Source: Mucilaginibacter kameinonensis | Lineage (GTDB): Bacteria; Bacteroidota; Bacteroidia; Sphingobacteriales; Sphingobacteriaceae | Reading direction: 5' to 3' | Length of the DNA stretch: 64,000 bases | NCBI RefSeq assembly: GCF_003675385.1 | Contig: NZ_RCWZ01000001.1 | Location: forward strand, 248,001-312,000 | In this document: in pieces, positions 54,933 to 62,670 of the stretch | Position numbering within the stretch: position 1 is the first letter of the stretch | How the letters are laid out: every line of letters starts with the position of its first letter | Translations under genes and position numbers: made by a program | Notes under the pieces: model-generated | The model's database searches: none | What the model saw: the letters and a program-made list of their open reading frames with translations, nothing else | What the model was told of the DNA's origin: nothing

Positions 54933-55097
54933 ATGAAAAACTTATCAACCGAAGAAATGGAGACCATTGAAGGTGGTTTCCCGTGGGGTAGCTTTGCTGC
55001 CGGTGTTGCTTGTGGTGTAGGCTTACTTACAGCCGAAACAGGCATTGGCGTTGCTATTGCTTATGCAAGCTGTGCTACCGCATTCATCTCAGACTAA
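54933..55097 (+). CDS. Double-glycine leader peptide precursor 2 (bacteriocin-like)
   Basis: This 54-residue precursor has leader MKNLSTEEMETIEGG and a 39-residue core beginning FPWGSFAAGVACG. The core has Cys12 and Cys32 and GxxxG (Gly9, Gly13). The leader shares EEMExIEGG with precursor 1 and the Cys-Cys gap is similar (19 versus 21 residues between). It is 27 bases after precursor 1. A hairpin follows at 55106. Role as part of a two-peptide active agent is inferred. Confidence 0.8.
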   Translation: MKNLSTEEMETIEGGFPWGSFAAGVACGVGLLTAETGIGVAIAYASCATAFISD

Positions 55098-55105
55098 TGC
55101 TTTTT

Positions 55106-55137
55106 GAATGGCGGCATTTAGTGCCGCCATTCTTTTA
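55106..55137 (+). terminator. Hairpin attenuator between peptides and transport genes
   Basis: GAATGGCGGCA (55106-55116) pairs with TGCCGCCATTC (55122-55132) around a five-base loop, then TTTT. It lies 9 bp after the second peptide gene and before the transport genes. Partial read-through would give more peptide than exporter. Confidence 0.8.
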
Positions 55138-55148
55138 TTATTATACTT

Positions 55149-55349
55149 ATGACAAACAAATTCACATTTATATATCTAAAATTTATTTTAGCTATTACCT
55201 TTTTCCTTTTATCCTATAATTCTTTTAGCAAACATAATGCTATAACATTCAAAGCTATCGCGTTTGCCGTAGTGGCAATTGCCTGGACACTGTTAGGCAT
55301 TTACAATTTTAAAAAGTGGAAAGTAAACAATGGCGTTGACTATAAGTGA
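55149..55349 (+). CDS. Small two-helix membrane protein, candidate immunity protein
   Basis: This 66-residue protein has two membrane helices (about 7-23 and 33-52) and a short basic end (KKWKVNNG). Small membrane proteins next to bacteriocin genes often confer self-immunity. Its end overlaps the ATPase gene by 20 bases, so the two are coupled. No homologous family is recognised. Role is inferred from size and position. Confidence 0.6.
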   Translation: MTNKFTFIYLKFILAITFFLLSYNSFSKHNAITFKAIAFAVVAIAWTLLGIYNFKKWKVNNGVDYK

Positions 55350-56085
55350 ATTATCTAAAAGCTACAGTAATAATAATGCGCTTAACAAAATAAGCCTTTC
55401 TTGCGATCTGGGTTGGGTGTATTGCTTGCTGGGCCGAAACGGGGCCGGTAAAAGTACATTGATTAACATTATTGCCAATCTTATTAATCCCACATCAGGA
55501 AGTGTTTCTTTTAACAACCTCAATTATATCAAAAATGAAGTTGAACTAAAAAAACAAACGGGTTTACTAAGCCAATACGATCAGTTGGTGGGCGATTTAA
55601 ATGCACAGGATTATTTGCAATGGGTTGGCTTGTTATACGGCTTAAATAAAACCGAGGTTAAAAAACAGACGGGCAATCTTTTAAGTTTCTTTTTTGATAA
55701 CGACGAAGACTTATCAGGCCCATGCGCAGGTTACTCGGCCGGGATGAAAAAAAAGCTTACATTTTGCGCCGCCGTTATTCATAAACCTAACTTATTGCTG
55801 CTTGATGAACCCTTTGCCAATCTTGACCCTGTTGCTGCCAATAAGTTATGCGATTTTTTAATTGCCTATAAAAACGACAGCAGGTTATTATTTGTCTCGT
55901 CGCATGATTTATTATATGTAGATAAAATCGCTACCCATATTGGTATTATCAATAACGCGTCATTAGTATATAATAATTCGATGAGCAATTTCAAAAACGA
56001 TGGCACCCGCACCTTAGACCAGGAATTGCTAAAATATTTACAGCCTAAAAACAATCACTCATCCCTGCTTGAATCAATAATATAG
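55330..56085 (+). CDS. ABC transporter ATP-binding protein
   Basis: This 251-residue ABC ATPase has Walker A GRNGAGKST (about 35-43), the unusual signature YSAGMKKK (about 137) in place of LSGGQ, Walker B LLLLDEPFANLDP, and H-loop SSHD. It is of the branch that pairs with ABC-2-type permeases (LanF, CcmA, BcrA-like), many of which act in antibiotic or bacteriocin self-protection. The stop TAG shares a base with the GTG start of the permease gene. It overlaps the 66-residue protein. Confidence 0.87.
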   Translation: MALTISELSKSYSNNNALNKISLSCDLGWVYCLLGRNGAGKSTLINIIANLINPTSGSVSFNNLNYIKNEVELKKQTGLLSQYDQLVGDLNAQDYLQWVGLLYGLNKTEVKKQTGNLLSFFFDNDEDLSGPCAGYSAGMKKKLTFCAAVIHKPNLLLLDEPFANLDPVAANKLCDFLIAYKNDSRLLFVSSHDLLYVDKIATHIGIINNASLVYNNSMSNFKNDGTRTLDQELLKYLQPKNNHSSLLESII

Positions 56086-57473
56086 TGGACATCCTTGTAT
56101 TTTTATTGACAAAAAGATTAAAGAGCTTTTACAGCGTTAGTAACTGGAAAGGAATTTCAAGTGTGTTTTTCTTTTCGGCTATCTTAATGATTTATGCTAT
56201 CGGGGTAGCCTTCTTATATGATCATTACACCGATAAAAATTTAATTTCATCGGCACAAAACGTGCTCACAGGCATTAAAATAATGCTTGTTGTTTTACCG
56301 GTATCGCTAAAATTCTTCCCGTCGTTTGCCCTAAAAAAGCCAATTATAAGTCCACACTACCCTGTTAGCAATTTCAAAATAGCGTTGATAGACTTTTTAG
56401 CTATAAGCTTTATAAAAGCATCTAACTGGATATTGTTCGCGTTTATAATCGTGCTTAGCCTTTCGGCCAAACATTTGCAACCGGCAGATACCAATACCAT
56501 GTATTATTACTGGCTAACAGGTTTTCTCCTATCCGAAAATATCATAAATGCTGTTAGCTGGCGCAAGTACCTGTATTTAACGCTATCTGTTTTGGCCCTG
56601 GCCGCTGCTATTGTTTTTATAAAGTACCAGCCACTCCTGCCTTTAAGCATTTCGGGAATTTATGGCATTTTAAGTGTTAATGTATTATGGTTGCTGGCCA
56701 ACTACTTTATATTTTATAAAAGCGATTTTGAATTTGAACAAACGGGTGGCTATTCAAATTTGAATGAAGAAACAGGCAAATTAAGCAAGTATTTATCGTT
56801 AAAATTATTGTGGCGCAACCAAAGGTGCCGCACCGCGCTGATCATAGCGTTTGCCAGTAAAATTGGCTTTCTGATTTTATTCCTATCTGGAACAGAACGT
56901 TATACCTTTAGCCAGATCCTTCACAAGGTGCCTTTTGTGTTATTGCTTGAACCGCCAATTATTGTTTTTACCTATGTTTTTAATAACATCTGGGGATACT
57001 TCATCGATTTACAGCTCAACAACATCATTATAAATCCCTCACCCAAAACGCAGGTTAAAACCTATCTTAACCTGGTAATGCCCGTGTTGGCGATAGATTT
57101 TGCAATTGCGCTGGCGGCCTGGGCCTATTATGGTATTCTTGATCCTAAAATCATTATTATCTATATTGTGTTTACGGCATATTGCCTGCCACTGGGCTTT
57201 CTAAGTTCATTCCGAAAGTATTTCCTTGTTGATCTGTCGATAAACTTTTCCAGGTTCAGAGGTAAAACATCTCAGTTCTATTCATTTTTGATGATAGCCC
57301 CGGCCATTGGCCTTGGCTTTATTTACGATGCAGACGTTTACCTGTACATCTATCTTGGTGTTTTACTCGCCGCTTCGGTAATAATTTCCCTCTATATAAA
57401 ATCAACGTTTGATGTTCATCGTCAAATACTAAAACAATCCATTTTTGGCATAAAACCAACTGCTAACCTATAA
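56085..57473 (+). CDS. ABC-2-like multi-pass permease
   Basis: This 462-residue protein has about twelve membrane helices and only a few short loops, with a soluble basic stretch (about 240-260, KYLSLKLLWRNQRCRT). It begins with GTG overlapping the ATPase stop, so translation is coupled. Together they form an ABC transporter. With no periplasmic or peptidase domain it is most likely a self-protection pump or a second export component. The family is not certain. Confidence 0.72.
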   Translation: MDILVFLLTKRLKSFYSVSNWKGISSVFFFSAILMIYAIGVAFLYDHYTDKNLISSAQNVLTGIKIMLVVLPVSLKFFPSFALKKPIISPHYPVSNFKIALIDFLAISFIKASNWILFAFIIVLSLSAKHLQPADTNTMYYYWLTGFLLSENIINAVSWRKYLYLTLSVLALAAAIVFIKYQPLLPLSISGIYGILSVNVLWLLANYFIFYKSDFEFEQTGGYSNLNEETGKLSKYLSLKLLWRNQRCRTALIIAFASKIGFLILFLSGTERYTFSQILHKVPFVLLLEPPIIVFTYVFNNIWGYFIDLQLNNIIINPSPKTQVKTYLNLVMPVLAIDFAIALAAWAYYGILDPKIIIIYIVFTAYCLPLGFLSSFRKYFLVDLSINFSRFRGKTSQFYSFLMIAPAIGLGFIYDADVYLYIYLGVLLAASVIISLYIKSTFDVHRQILKQSIFGIKPTANL

Positions 57474-57502
57474 ACCAACTTTTCACATTTCACTTTAAGG
57501 TT

Positions 57503-58159
57503 ATGATTAATGAAATAAAAAATTACAGCACTGTTAAAATGTTTGGTATCTACTGTTTGTATATCATAGCATTTATGTACCTGCAGCACTTGTTTTTAAT
57601 AAATGATCAGCTTTATTACACCTCCCTATCCAACCAATTAAGTTACGATAGTATCGATAAGATGCTGGCCTTTCAAAAAAAATGGCAATGGCTTAGTTAC
57701 TGTGCAATCCCGCTGCTGTACTTTTTTAAATTTTTGCTTATCAGCTGCTGCCTGCTTTGCGGGTCGATATTTTTTGACGCCAAGCTCAAGTTTTCGGATG
57801 CATTTAAGATCAGCATCTTATCTGATGTTATTTTTGTTATCCCCGTTATTTTAAAAGTGGTTTGGTTTGCGTTTTTGCACAAACAATATACACTTGAAGA
57901 TATACAACACTTTTCGCCACTGTCTGTAGTCAACTTCTTCGATCCAAAATCAGTAAGCGCGCTTTGGTATTACCCGCTGCAGTCTATCAACGTTTTTGAA
58001 GTGCTATACATTTTTGTACTTGGTTTCTGGATTTACAAATTCGAGAACAAAAACTACGAAAAAGGCCTCAGGCTTGCAGTAAGCACTTACCTGCCCGGGT
58101 TATTTATATGGATAGTACTGGTAATGTTTTTAACAATTAACATCAATCCTAAAATATAA
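57503..58159 (+). CDS. Membrane protein of the peptide-export cluster
   Basis: This 218-residue protein has about five membrane helices in a Yip1-like spacing and short loops (FFDAKLKFSDAFKISILSDV). The helix pattern recalls Yip1-like proteins only loosely. It is 29 bp after the permease and its stop is directly followed by the ATG of the thioredoxin-fold gene. Its role is unknown, possibly immunity or a scaffold for the exporter. Confidence 0.6.
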   Translation: MINEIKNYSTVKMFGIYCLYIIAFMYLQHLFLINDQLYYTSLSNQLSYDSIDKMLAFQKKWQWLSYCAIPLLYFFKFLLISCCLLCGSIFFDAKLKFSDAFKISILSDVIFVIPVILKVVWFAFLHKQYTLEDIQHFSPLSVVNFFDPKSVSALWYYPLQSINVFEVLYIFVLGFWIYKFENKNYEKGLRLAVSTYLPGLFIWIVLVMFLTININPKI

Positions 58160-58672
58160 ATGAAAAAAATACTGGCATTTTCCCTGGTACTTATACTTGG
58201 GGGCGGGCTTGGCTATATGATCTATCATATTGTCCGCGTAAAAAAACAAACAGACATTGCCAACCAGAATAAACAGCATTTACCCGATTTCTCTTTCTTT
58301 GACCTAAACGATGTTAAAAAGGGCAACGAAGTTGTTAAGTCCGGAGCGCCGGTGGTTATTATTTATTTTAATAACGATTGCGAGTATTGCCAGCGGGAGG
58401 GCCAACAGCTTAACGCCAATATGCATATGCTTAACGGAACGCAGATCTTAATGGTATCATTCAATACTGTCAATGATATAAAGCAATACGCAAAAGCCAA
58501 CCAGCTTGACCAGTATAAACAAGTAACCTTTTTGCGGGACAAAGAGCTAAAGTTTACGCACTGGTTTGGCAATTGCAGTATCCCCTCGGTGTTTGTTTAC
58601 AATGCCCAGCACCAGCTTGTTAAAGAGTTTTATGGCGAAGTAAAAATTGAGGCTATTAAAGCCCTGATCTGA
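58160..58672 (+). CDS. Membrane-tethered thioredoxin-fold protein
   Basis: This 170-residue protein has one membrane anchor (about 4-24) and a thioredoxin/TlpA-like fold. The active site is NNDCEYCQRE (Cys74, Cys77), and cis-proline Pro142 is in CSIPSVFVYN. A third cysteine (Cys139) is three residues before the cis-proline. Such proteins face the periplasm and either oxidise or reduce cysteines. Both peptides here have two cysteines, so a role in making or isomerising the peptide disulfide is plausible. The ATG follows the previous stop directly. Confidence 0.82.
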   Translation: MKKILAFSLVLILGGGLGYMIYHIVRVKKQTDIANQNKQHLPDFSFFDLNDVKKGNEVVKSGAPVVIIYFNNDCEYCQREGQQLNANMHMLNGTQILMVSFNTVNDIKQYAKANQLDQYKQVTFLRDKELKFTHWFGNCSIPSVFVYNAQHQLVKEFYGEVKIEAIKALI

Positions 58673-58701
58673 TAGCCTGAAAAATCAATAAATCCAAATT
58701 G

Positions 58702-60876
58702 ATGAAACTTACTGCTCTAAAAAAAAGTTTTGTGTTACAGCACGACCATACCGACTGCGGCGTGGCCTGCCTGCTTATGGTAACGCGTTATTATGGTGGT
58801 AATTATCCGCTCGAAAAACTGCGTGAGCTTAGCGGTACAAATTTAACCGGTACTACTTTACTTGGCTTGTATCAGTGTGCGGGCAAAATTGGCTTCACGG
58901 CCCAGGCTTTTGAAGCCGGGCTGGATAATATTAAATCGTTAGATGGGCCTTGCATATTGCATGTAATCATTGATAACATGCAGCATTATATAGTGCTTTA
59001 CGGTTCCGAAACAAAAAACGGGCAGGAACAATTTATAGTGGGCGACCCTGCCCGCGGTATTATAAGTATAGCTCCCGAACGCCTCACCGAAATATGGAAA
59101 AGCAAAACATTATTACAGCTTAAGCCAAATGAGAATTTCGTATCCGAAAAACAACAAAATCAAATTAAATGGCAATGGTTTTGGAAACTGCTTAAGGATG
59201 ATATAAATATCCTGGTGGTTACCATGATATTGGGGGTATTGATCACCGTACTTGGCCTGGCTATGGCCATATTTTCGCAAAAACTGATTGATAATATATT
59301 ACCCTCGGCCGATAGGCATAAACTTGTTTGGGGACTGGTATTGTTATTCCTGGTACTATCAATAAGAGCCTGTTTAAGTTATATGCGACAGTACTTTTTG
59401 TTGTTGCAAAGCAAAGATTTTAACAACAGAATAGTAGGCGATTTTTTTCACGCGCTGGTACGTTTGCCCAAATCCTTTTTCGACCGCCGCAAAACCGGCG
59501 ACATGATTGCCCGCATGAACGATACTGCCCGCATACAGCGCAACATCGCCTACATAACAGGTTCGGTATTTATTGACATCATCGTTTTTTTGGTAACCTG
59601 TTTTTTTCTGATCAACTACTCGCCAGTAATATCGCTCATTGTTTTTTGCTTTATCCCGGTGCTGGTATTTACAGTATTAAGCTATACAAAGCCGGTTAAG
59701 AACAAGCAACGGGTGGTAATGGCGTCAAACGCGCTTAACGAAAGTAATTACATTGATACTATTCAAGGTATCGCGGTCATTAAAAGTCATAATAAAGAGC
59801 TGTTTTTTACTGACAAGATCCGCAATATTTACGGGGCATTGCAAAATGAAACGCTTGAACTGGGGAAGATAGGTAACAACTTTAGCATAACAACTGATTT
59901 TTTGAGCCTGGTATTAAATGTTATATTGATAAGCGTAGCCTCGTTTTTTGTATTGAATAAACAACTTAAAACCGGAGAAATGATAGCCATTATATCGTTG
60001 GTTAACAGCCTGATCCCGGCGGTAGCCCGTTTATCGCAAATAAATATCCAATTCCAGGAAGCAAATATCGCGTTTGACAGGATGTATGATTTTACATCGA
60101 TACAACCAGAATATCCTGAAACAGAAGATTCTCTTTCGCCTTTAGAGTTTACTCATCTGGCACTTGAAAATGTAGCCTTTAGATTTCCCGGCCGTAAACT
60201 GATTTTGAAAGACATTTCATTACAGCTACAAAAAGGTGAGATGATTGCCTTACTTGGCGAAAGCGGCTCGGGGAAAAGTACGATCATATCGATATTGCAA
60301 AAGTTTTTTACGCCAGATGCCGGCGATATTAAGGTAAACGATCAACTGCTGAAAAACATAAACACTCAACAGTGGCGGGATGTTATTGCCACCGTGCAGC
60401 AGGATATCAAGCTATTTAACGGAACTCTGATAAGCAATATCGGATTGGGCCAAGGAGAAGAAGAATTAGGTTCGGTAATTAGCTTTTGCGATACAATGGG
60501 TTTTAGTCGCTTTTTTGCCGGTTTTCCGCAAGGGTATTTTACTCTGGTTGGCGAAGAAGGTGTGGCGCTGTCGGGAGGACAAAAGCAATTGGTTGCTTTG
60601 GCCAGGGCGCTTTACCGTAAACCTCAAATTTTGCTTTTAGACGAAGCAACATCAGCCATGGACCGCAACACCGAGAAAGCTATATTAGATATCATACAAA
60701 GTGTAAAACATACCATGGCTATTTTCCTGATCACACATCGTGTACAAACCGCAAAAATAGCCGATAGAATATATATACTTGAAGATGGTGTCATTAAAGA
60801 TAGCGGCACACCGTCTACGCTTTCGACAAGGCCCAATTTTTACTCGCAGCTTATAACTGATGTAGTGGTAGCCTGA
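58702..60876 (+). CDS. C39-peptidase ABC exporter of double-glycine peptides
   Basis: This is 724 residues from the ATG at 58702; the TTG three bases earlier is not needed. A C39 peptidase domain (about 1-140) shows the full catalytic set: Gln13, Cys19 in DHTDCGVACLL, His95 in MQHYIVLYG, Asp115 in GDPARG. Six transmembrane helices follow (about 165-435), then an ATPase domain with Walker A GESGSGKST, signature LSGGQKQ, Walker B LLLDEATSAMD, and H-loop THR. It should cut the two precursors after Gly-Gly and pump the cores out of the cytoplasm. No HlyD-like adaptor or outer-membrane partner is in the cluster. Confidence 0.92.
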   Translation: MKLTALKKSFVLQHDHTDCGVACLLMVTRYYGGNYPLEKLRELSGTNLTGTTLLGLYQCAGKIGFTAQAFEAGLDNIKSLDGPCILHVIIDNMQHYIVLYGSETKNGQEQFIVGDPARGIISIAPERLTEIWKSKTLLQLKPNENFVSEKQQNQIKWQWFWKLLKDDINILVVTMILGVLITVLGLAMAIFSQKLIDNILPSADRHKLVWGLVLLFLVLSIRACLSYMRQYFLLLQSKDFNNRIVGDFFHALVRLPKSFFDRRKTGDMIARMNDTARIQRNIAYITGSVFIDIIVFLVTCFFLINYSPVISLIVFCFIPVLVFTVLSYTKPVKNKQRVVMASNALNESNYIDTIQGIAVIKSHNKELFFTDKIRNIYGALQNETLELGKIGNNFSITTDFLSLVLNVILISVASFFVLNKQLKTGEMIAIISLVNSLIPAVARLSQINIQFQEANIAFDRMYDFTSIQPEYPETEDSLSPLEFTHLALENVAFRFPGRKLILKDISLQLQKGEMIALLGESGSGKSTIISILQKFFTPDAGDIKVNDQLLKNINTQQWRDVIATVQQDIKLFNGTLISNIGLGQGEEELGSVISFCDTMGFSRFFAGFPQGYFTLVGEEGVALSGGQKQLVALARALYRKPQILLLDEATSAMDRNTEKAILDIIQSVKHTMAIFLITHRVQTAKIADRIYILEDGVIKDSGTPSTLSTRPNFYSQLITDVVVA

Positions 60877-60929
60877 TGTTATTTGGTGCGATTTGAAACT
60901 TGCCCGGCTATCCTTAGCCCCGGAATATT

Positions 60930-60970
60930 GCAGAGAAGCCAGCTTCTTCATCAGAAACCGGCTTCTCTGC
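60930..60970 (+). terminator. Hairpin after the exporter gene
   Basis: GCAGAGAAGCC (60930-60940) and GGCTTCTCTGC (60960-60970) form a perfect 11-bp stem with a 19-base loop. No T-run follows, so it may stabilise rather than terminate the transcript. Confidence 0.5.
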
Positions 60971-61025
60971 AGGATTGGCTTGGCAACGCGGTAAGTATAC
61001 CCCGGCTTTAAGCATTCTGCGCTAT

Positions 61026-61781
61026 TTACAAATCACGCAAACCCCCATCCACTAAAATCTCGGTACCGAGCAGGTAAGCAGAATCGTCAGAAGCAAGGTA
61101 AACAGCAGCTGCAGCTATTTCTGAAGGCTTGCCCAGACGCTTTACGGGAGTAAAGTTGCCCATATTCTCTGCCATTTGGCGGGCTTCATCAGCTGAACTT
61201 GCAACAGTACTGAACACAGGGGTATCAATTGGGCCGGGGCTCAATGTATTCACGCGGATTTTTGATGGTAAAAGATCTGCAGAAAAGCTTCTTGCCAAAG
61301 AGCGTACCGCTGCTTTTGTTGCCGAGTATGCCGCGTGGTTTGGCACACCTTTTTCGTTAACGGTAGAAGAAATCATGATCACCGAAGCACCTTCTCTCAA
61401 AACCGGAATAGCTTTTTGTACAGTAAAAAATGCGCCTTTAAAATTCACATCGCTTACTTTATCAAATTGTTCTTCGGTAAAATCGGCCAATGAATTGAGT
61501 ACATAAATGCCCGCATTGGCTACCAATACATCCAATTTGTTATATTGTTGTACCACCTGCTGATAAATACGGCTTAGATCGCTGAGGTTGGAAACGTCGC
61601 CCTGGAGACCGATAGCTTCACTGCCTAATTCTTTTACCGCGCTATCCAGAGCAGATTGATTTCTTCCTGTGATAATTACTTTGGCGCCTTCTTCTATAAA
61701 TGATTTGGCAATACCTAAACCGATACCGCTGCTTCCGCCTGTAATCAAGGCTATTTTGTTTGCTAACTTTTTCATAGTCAT
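61026..61781 (-). CDS. Short-chain dehydrogenase/reductase
   Basis: This 251-residue SDR has glycine motif TGGSSGIGLG (about 14-23), NAG motif VANAGIY (about 89-95), a catalytic serine in MISSTVN and a YSATKAA active site (about 158-164), with PGPIDTPVF following. The glycine motif and length match classical NAD(P)-dependent 3-oxoacyl or sugar alcohol dehydrogenases. The substrate is unknown. The Crp/Fnr regulator starts 87 bp upstream on the same strand and may share its transcript. Confidence 0.87.
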   Translation of the reverse strand: MTMKKLANKIALITGGSSGIGLGIAKSFIEEGAKVIITGRNQSALDSAVKELGSEAIGLQGDVSNLSDLSRIYQQVVQQYNKLDVLVANAGIYVLNSLADFTEEQFDKVSDVNFKGAFFTVQKAIPVLREGASVIMISSTVNEKGVPNHAAYSATKAAVRSLARSFSADLLPSKIRVNTLSPGPIDTPVFSTVASSADEARQMAENMGNFTPVKRLGKPSEIAAAAVYLASDDSAYLLGTEILVDGGLRDL

Positions 61782-61867
61782 TTTTATTTGTTTTGTTGAC
61801 TATGCAAAGTTGCTTCAACGCCGCCTCTTCAGGAATGAAGTAGATTAGGAAAAGAAGTTGAACTACT

Positions 61868-62458
61868 TCAACTTTTTGGCTTTACACGCTGATTACGGAT
61901 CTTAGAAAGAAACTCGGTAGTCATGCCCAGATAGGAAGCGATAACGTATTGAGGAAAGCGATAGGCCATTGCAGGATATTTTTCAACAAACAATTCATAT
62001 CGTTCTTCAGCCGATTGAGTTAAGCTGCTAATGATACGACGCTGCATAAACGCGACCGAGCGCTCGGCAAGCATACGGAAAAAGGTCTCGAATTTATGAT
62101 TTTCGTCCTTAAGCCGGCTTTCCTGTTCGTGAGTTAATTGAAAGAGCAAACTATCTTCCATGGCGATAACAAACATCCTGGCAGGCTGCTGGAATATATA
62201 GCTATTATAATCAGATATCCACCACTCTTCAACTGCCAATTGTATGGTGTGATCCTGGCCTTCTTCACCAATTACATACGCTCTTAATGAACCATTAAGA
62301 ACAAAGTAGCGACTTTTAGCGGTAAAATCCGGCTGAATAATAAATTGTCTTTTTTTTACACGTTGCTCTTTAAATGCAGCCGCAAATTGCTCTCCCTCCT
62401 CATCTGTCAAGGGGACAAGCTTTCTCGCATAATTAATAATGATTTCCTGAGGGTTCAT
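61868..62458 (-). CDS. Crp/Fnr-family transcriptional regulator
   Basis: This is 196 residues from the ATG at 62458. The frame extends to 62539, but MNPQEIIINYARKLVPLTD is the normal start. It has a cyclic-nucleotide-binding-like barrel (about 15-115; FIIQPDFTAKSRYFVLNGSL) and a short C-terminal helix-turn-helix (about 160-190; QYVIASYLGMTTEFLSKIRN). The HTH is short, as in many Bacteroidota members. It lacks the CRP cAMP phosphate cassette, so it may not bind cAMP. Same strand as the SDR. Confidence 0.83.
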   Translation of the reverse strand: MNPQEIIINYARKLVPLTDEEGEQFAAAFKEQRVKKRQFIIQPDFTAKSRYFVLNGSLRAYVIGEEGQDHTIQLAVEEWWISDYNSYIFQQPARMFVIAMEDSLLFQLTHEQESRLKDENHKFETFFRMLAERSVAFMQRRIISSLTQSAEERYELFVEKYPAMAYRFPQYVIASYLGMTTEFLSKIRNQRVKPKS

Positions 62459-62616
62459 AAACGCGGTGACGTTTATTGGCAAATGTAGCGAATTTATGTT
62501 TCGACTTCCCCGCCTCCCGTAGCTATTGTGATATTTCAATCCGGATTAGAAAATGATGTAATCACAACTACAGACGGCAACAAAAATTAATGGTCATTTT
62601 GGCCTTCTCTTTTAAA

Positions 62617-62657
62617 TAAAAAAAGCCGCCTTTCTATCGAAGTAAAGCGGCTTTTTC
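62617..62657. terminator. Terminator after the 62671-63651 gene
   Basis: AAAAAGCCGC and GCGGCTTTTT form a strong stem around about 17 bases, with A and T runs on each side, so it can act in both directions. It lies 14 bp after the stop of the minus-strand gene. Confidence 0.85.
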
Positions 62658-62670
62658 GTTTTCCAACAGA

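Noticed and set aside
54740..55045. 101-residue minus-strand frame opposite the peptide genes
   Set aside because: It is antisense to two well-formed double-glycine precursors and has no features of its own.
62459..62539. Longer start for the Crp/Fnr gene
   Set aside because: Low-complexity basic segment not seen in family members; Met at 62458 fits.
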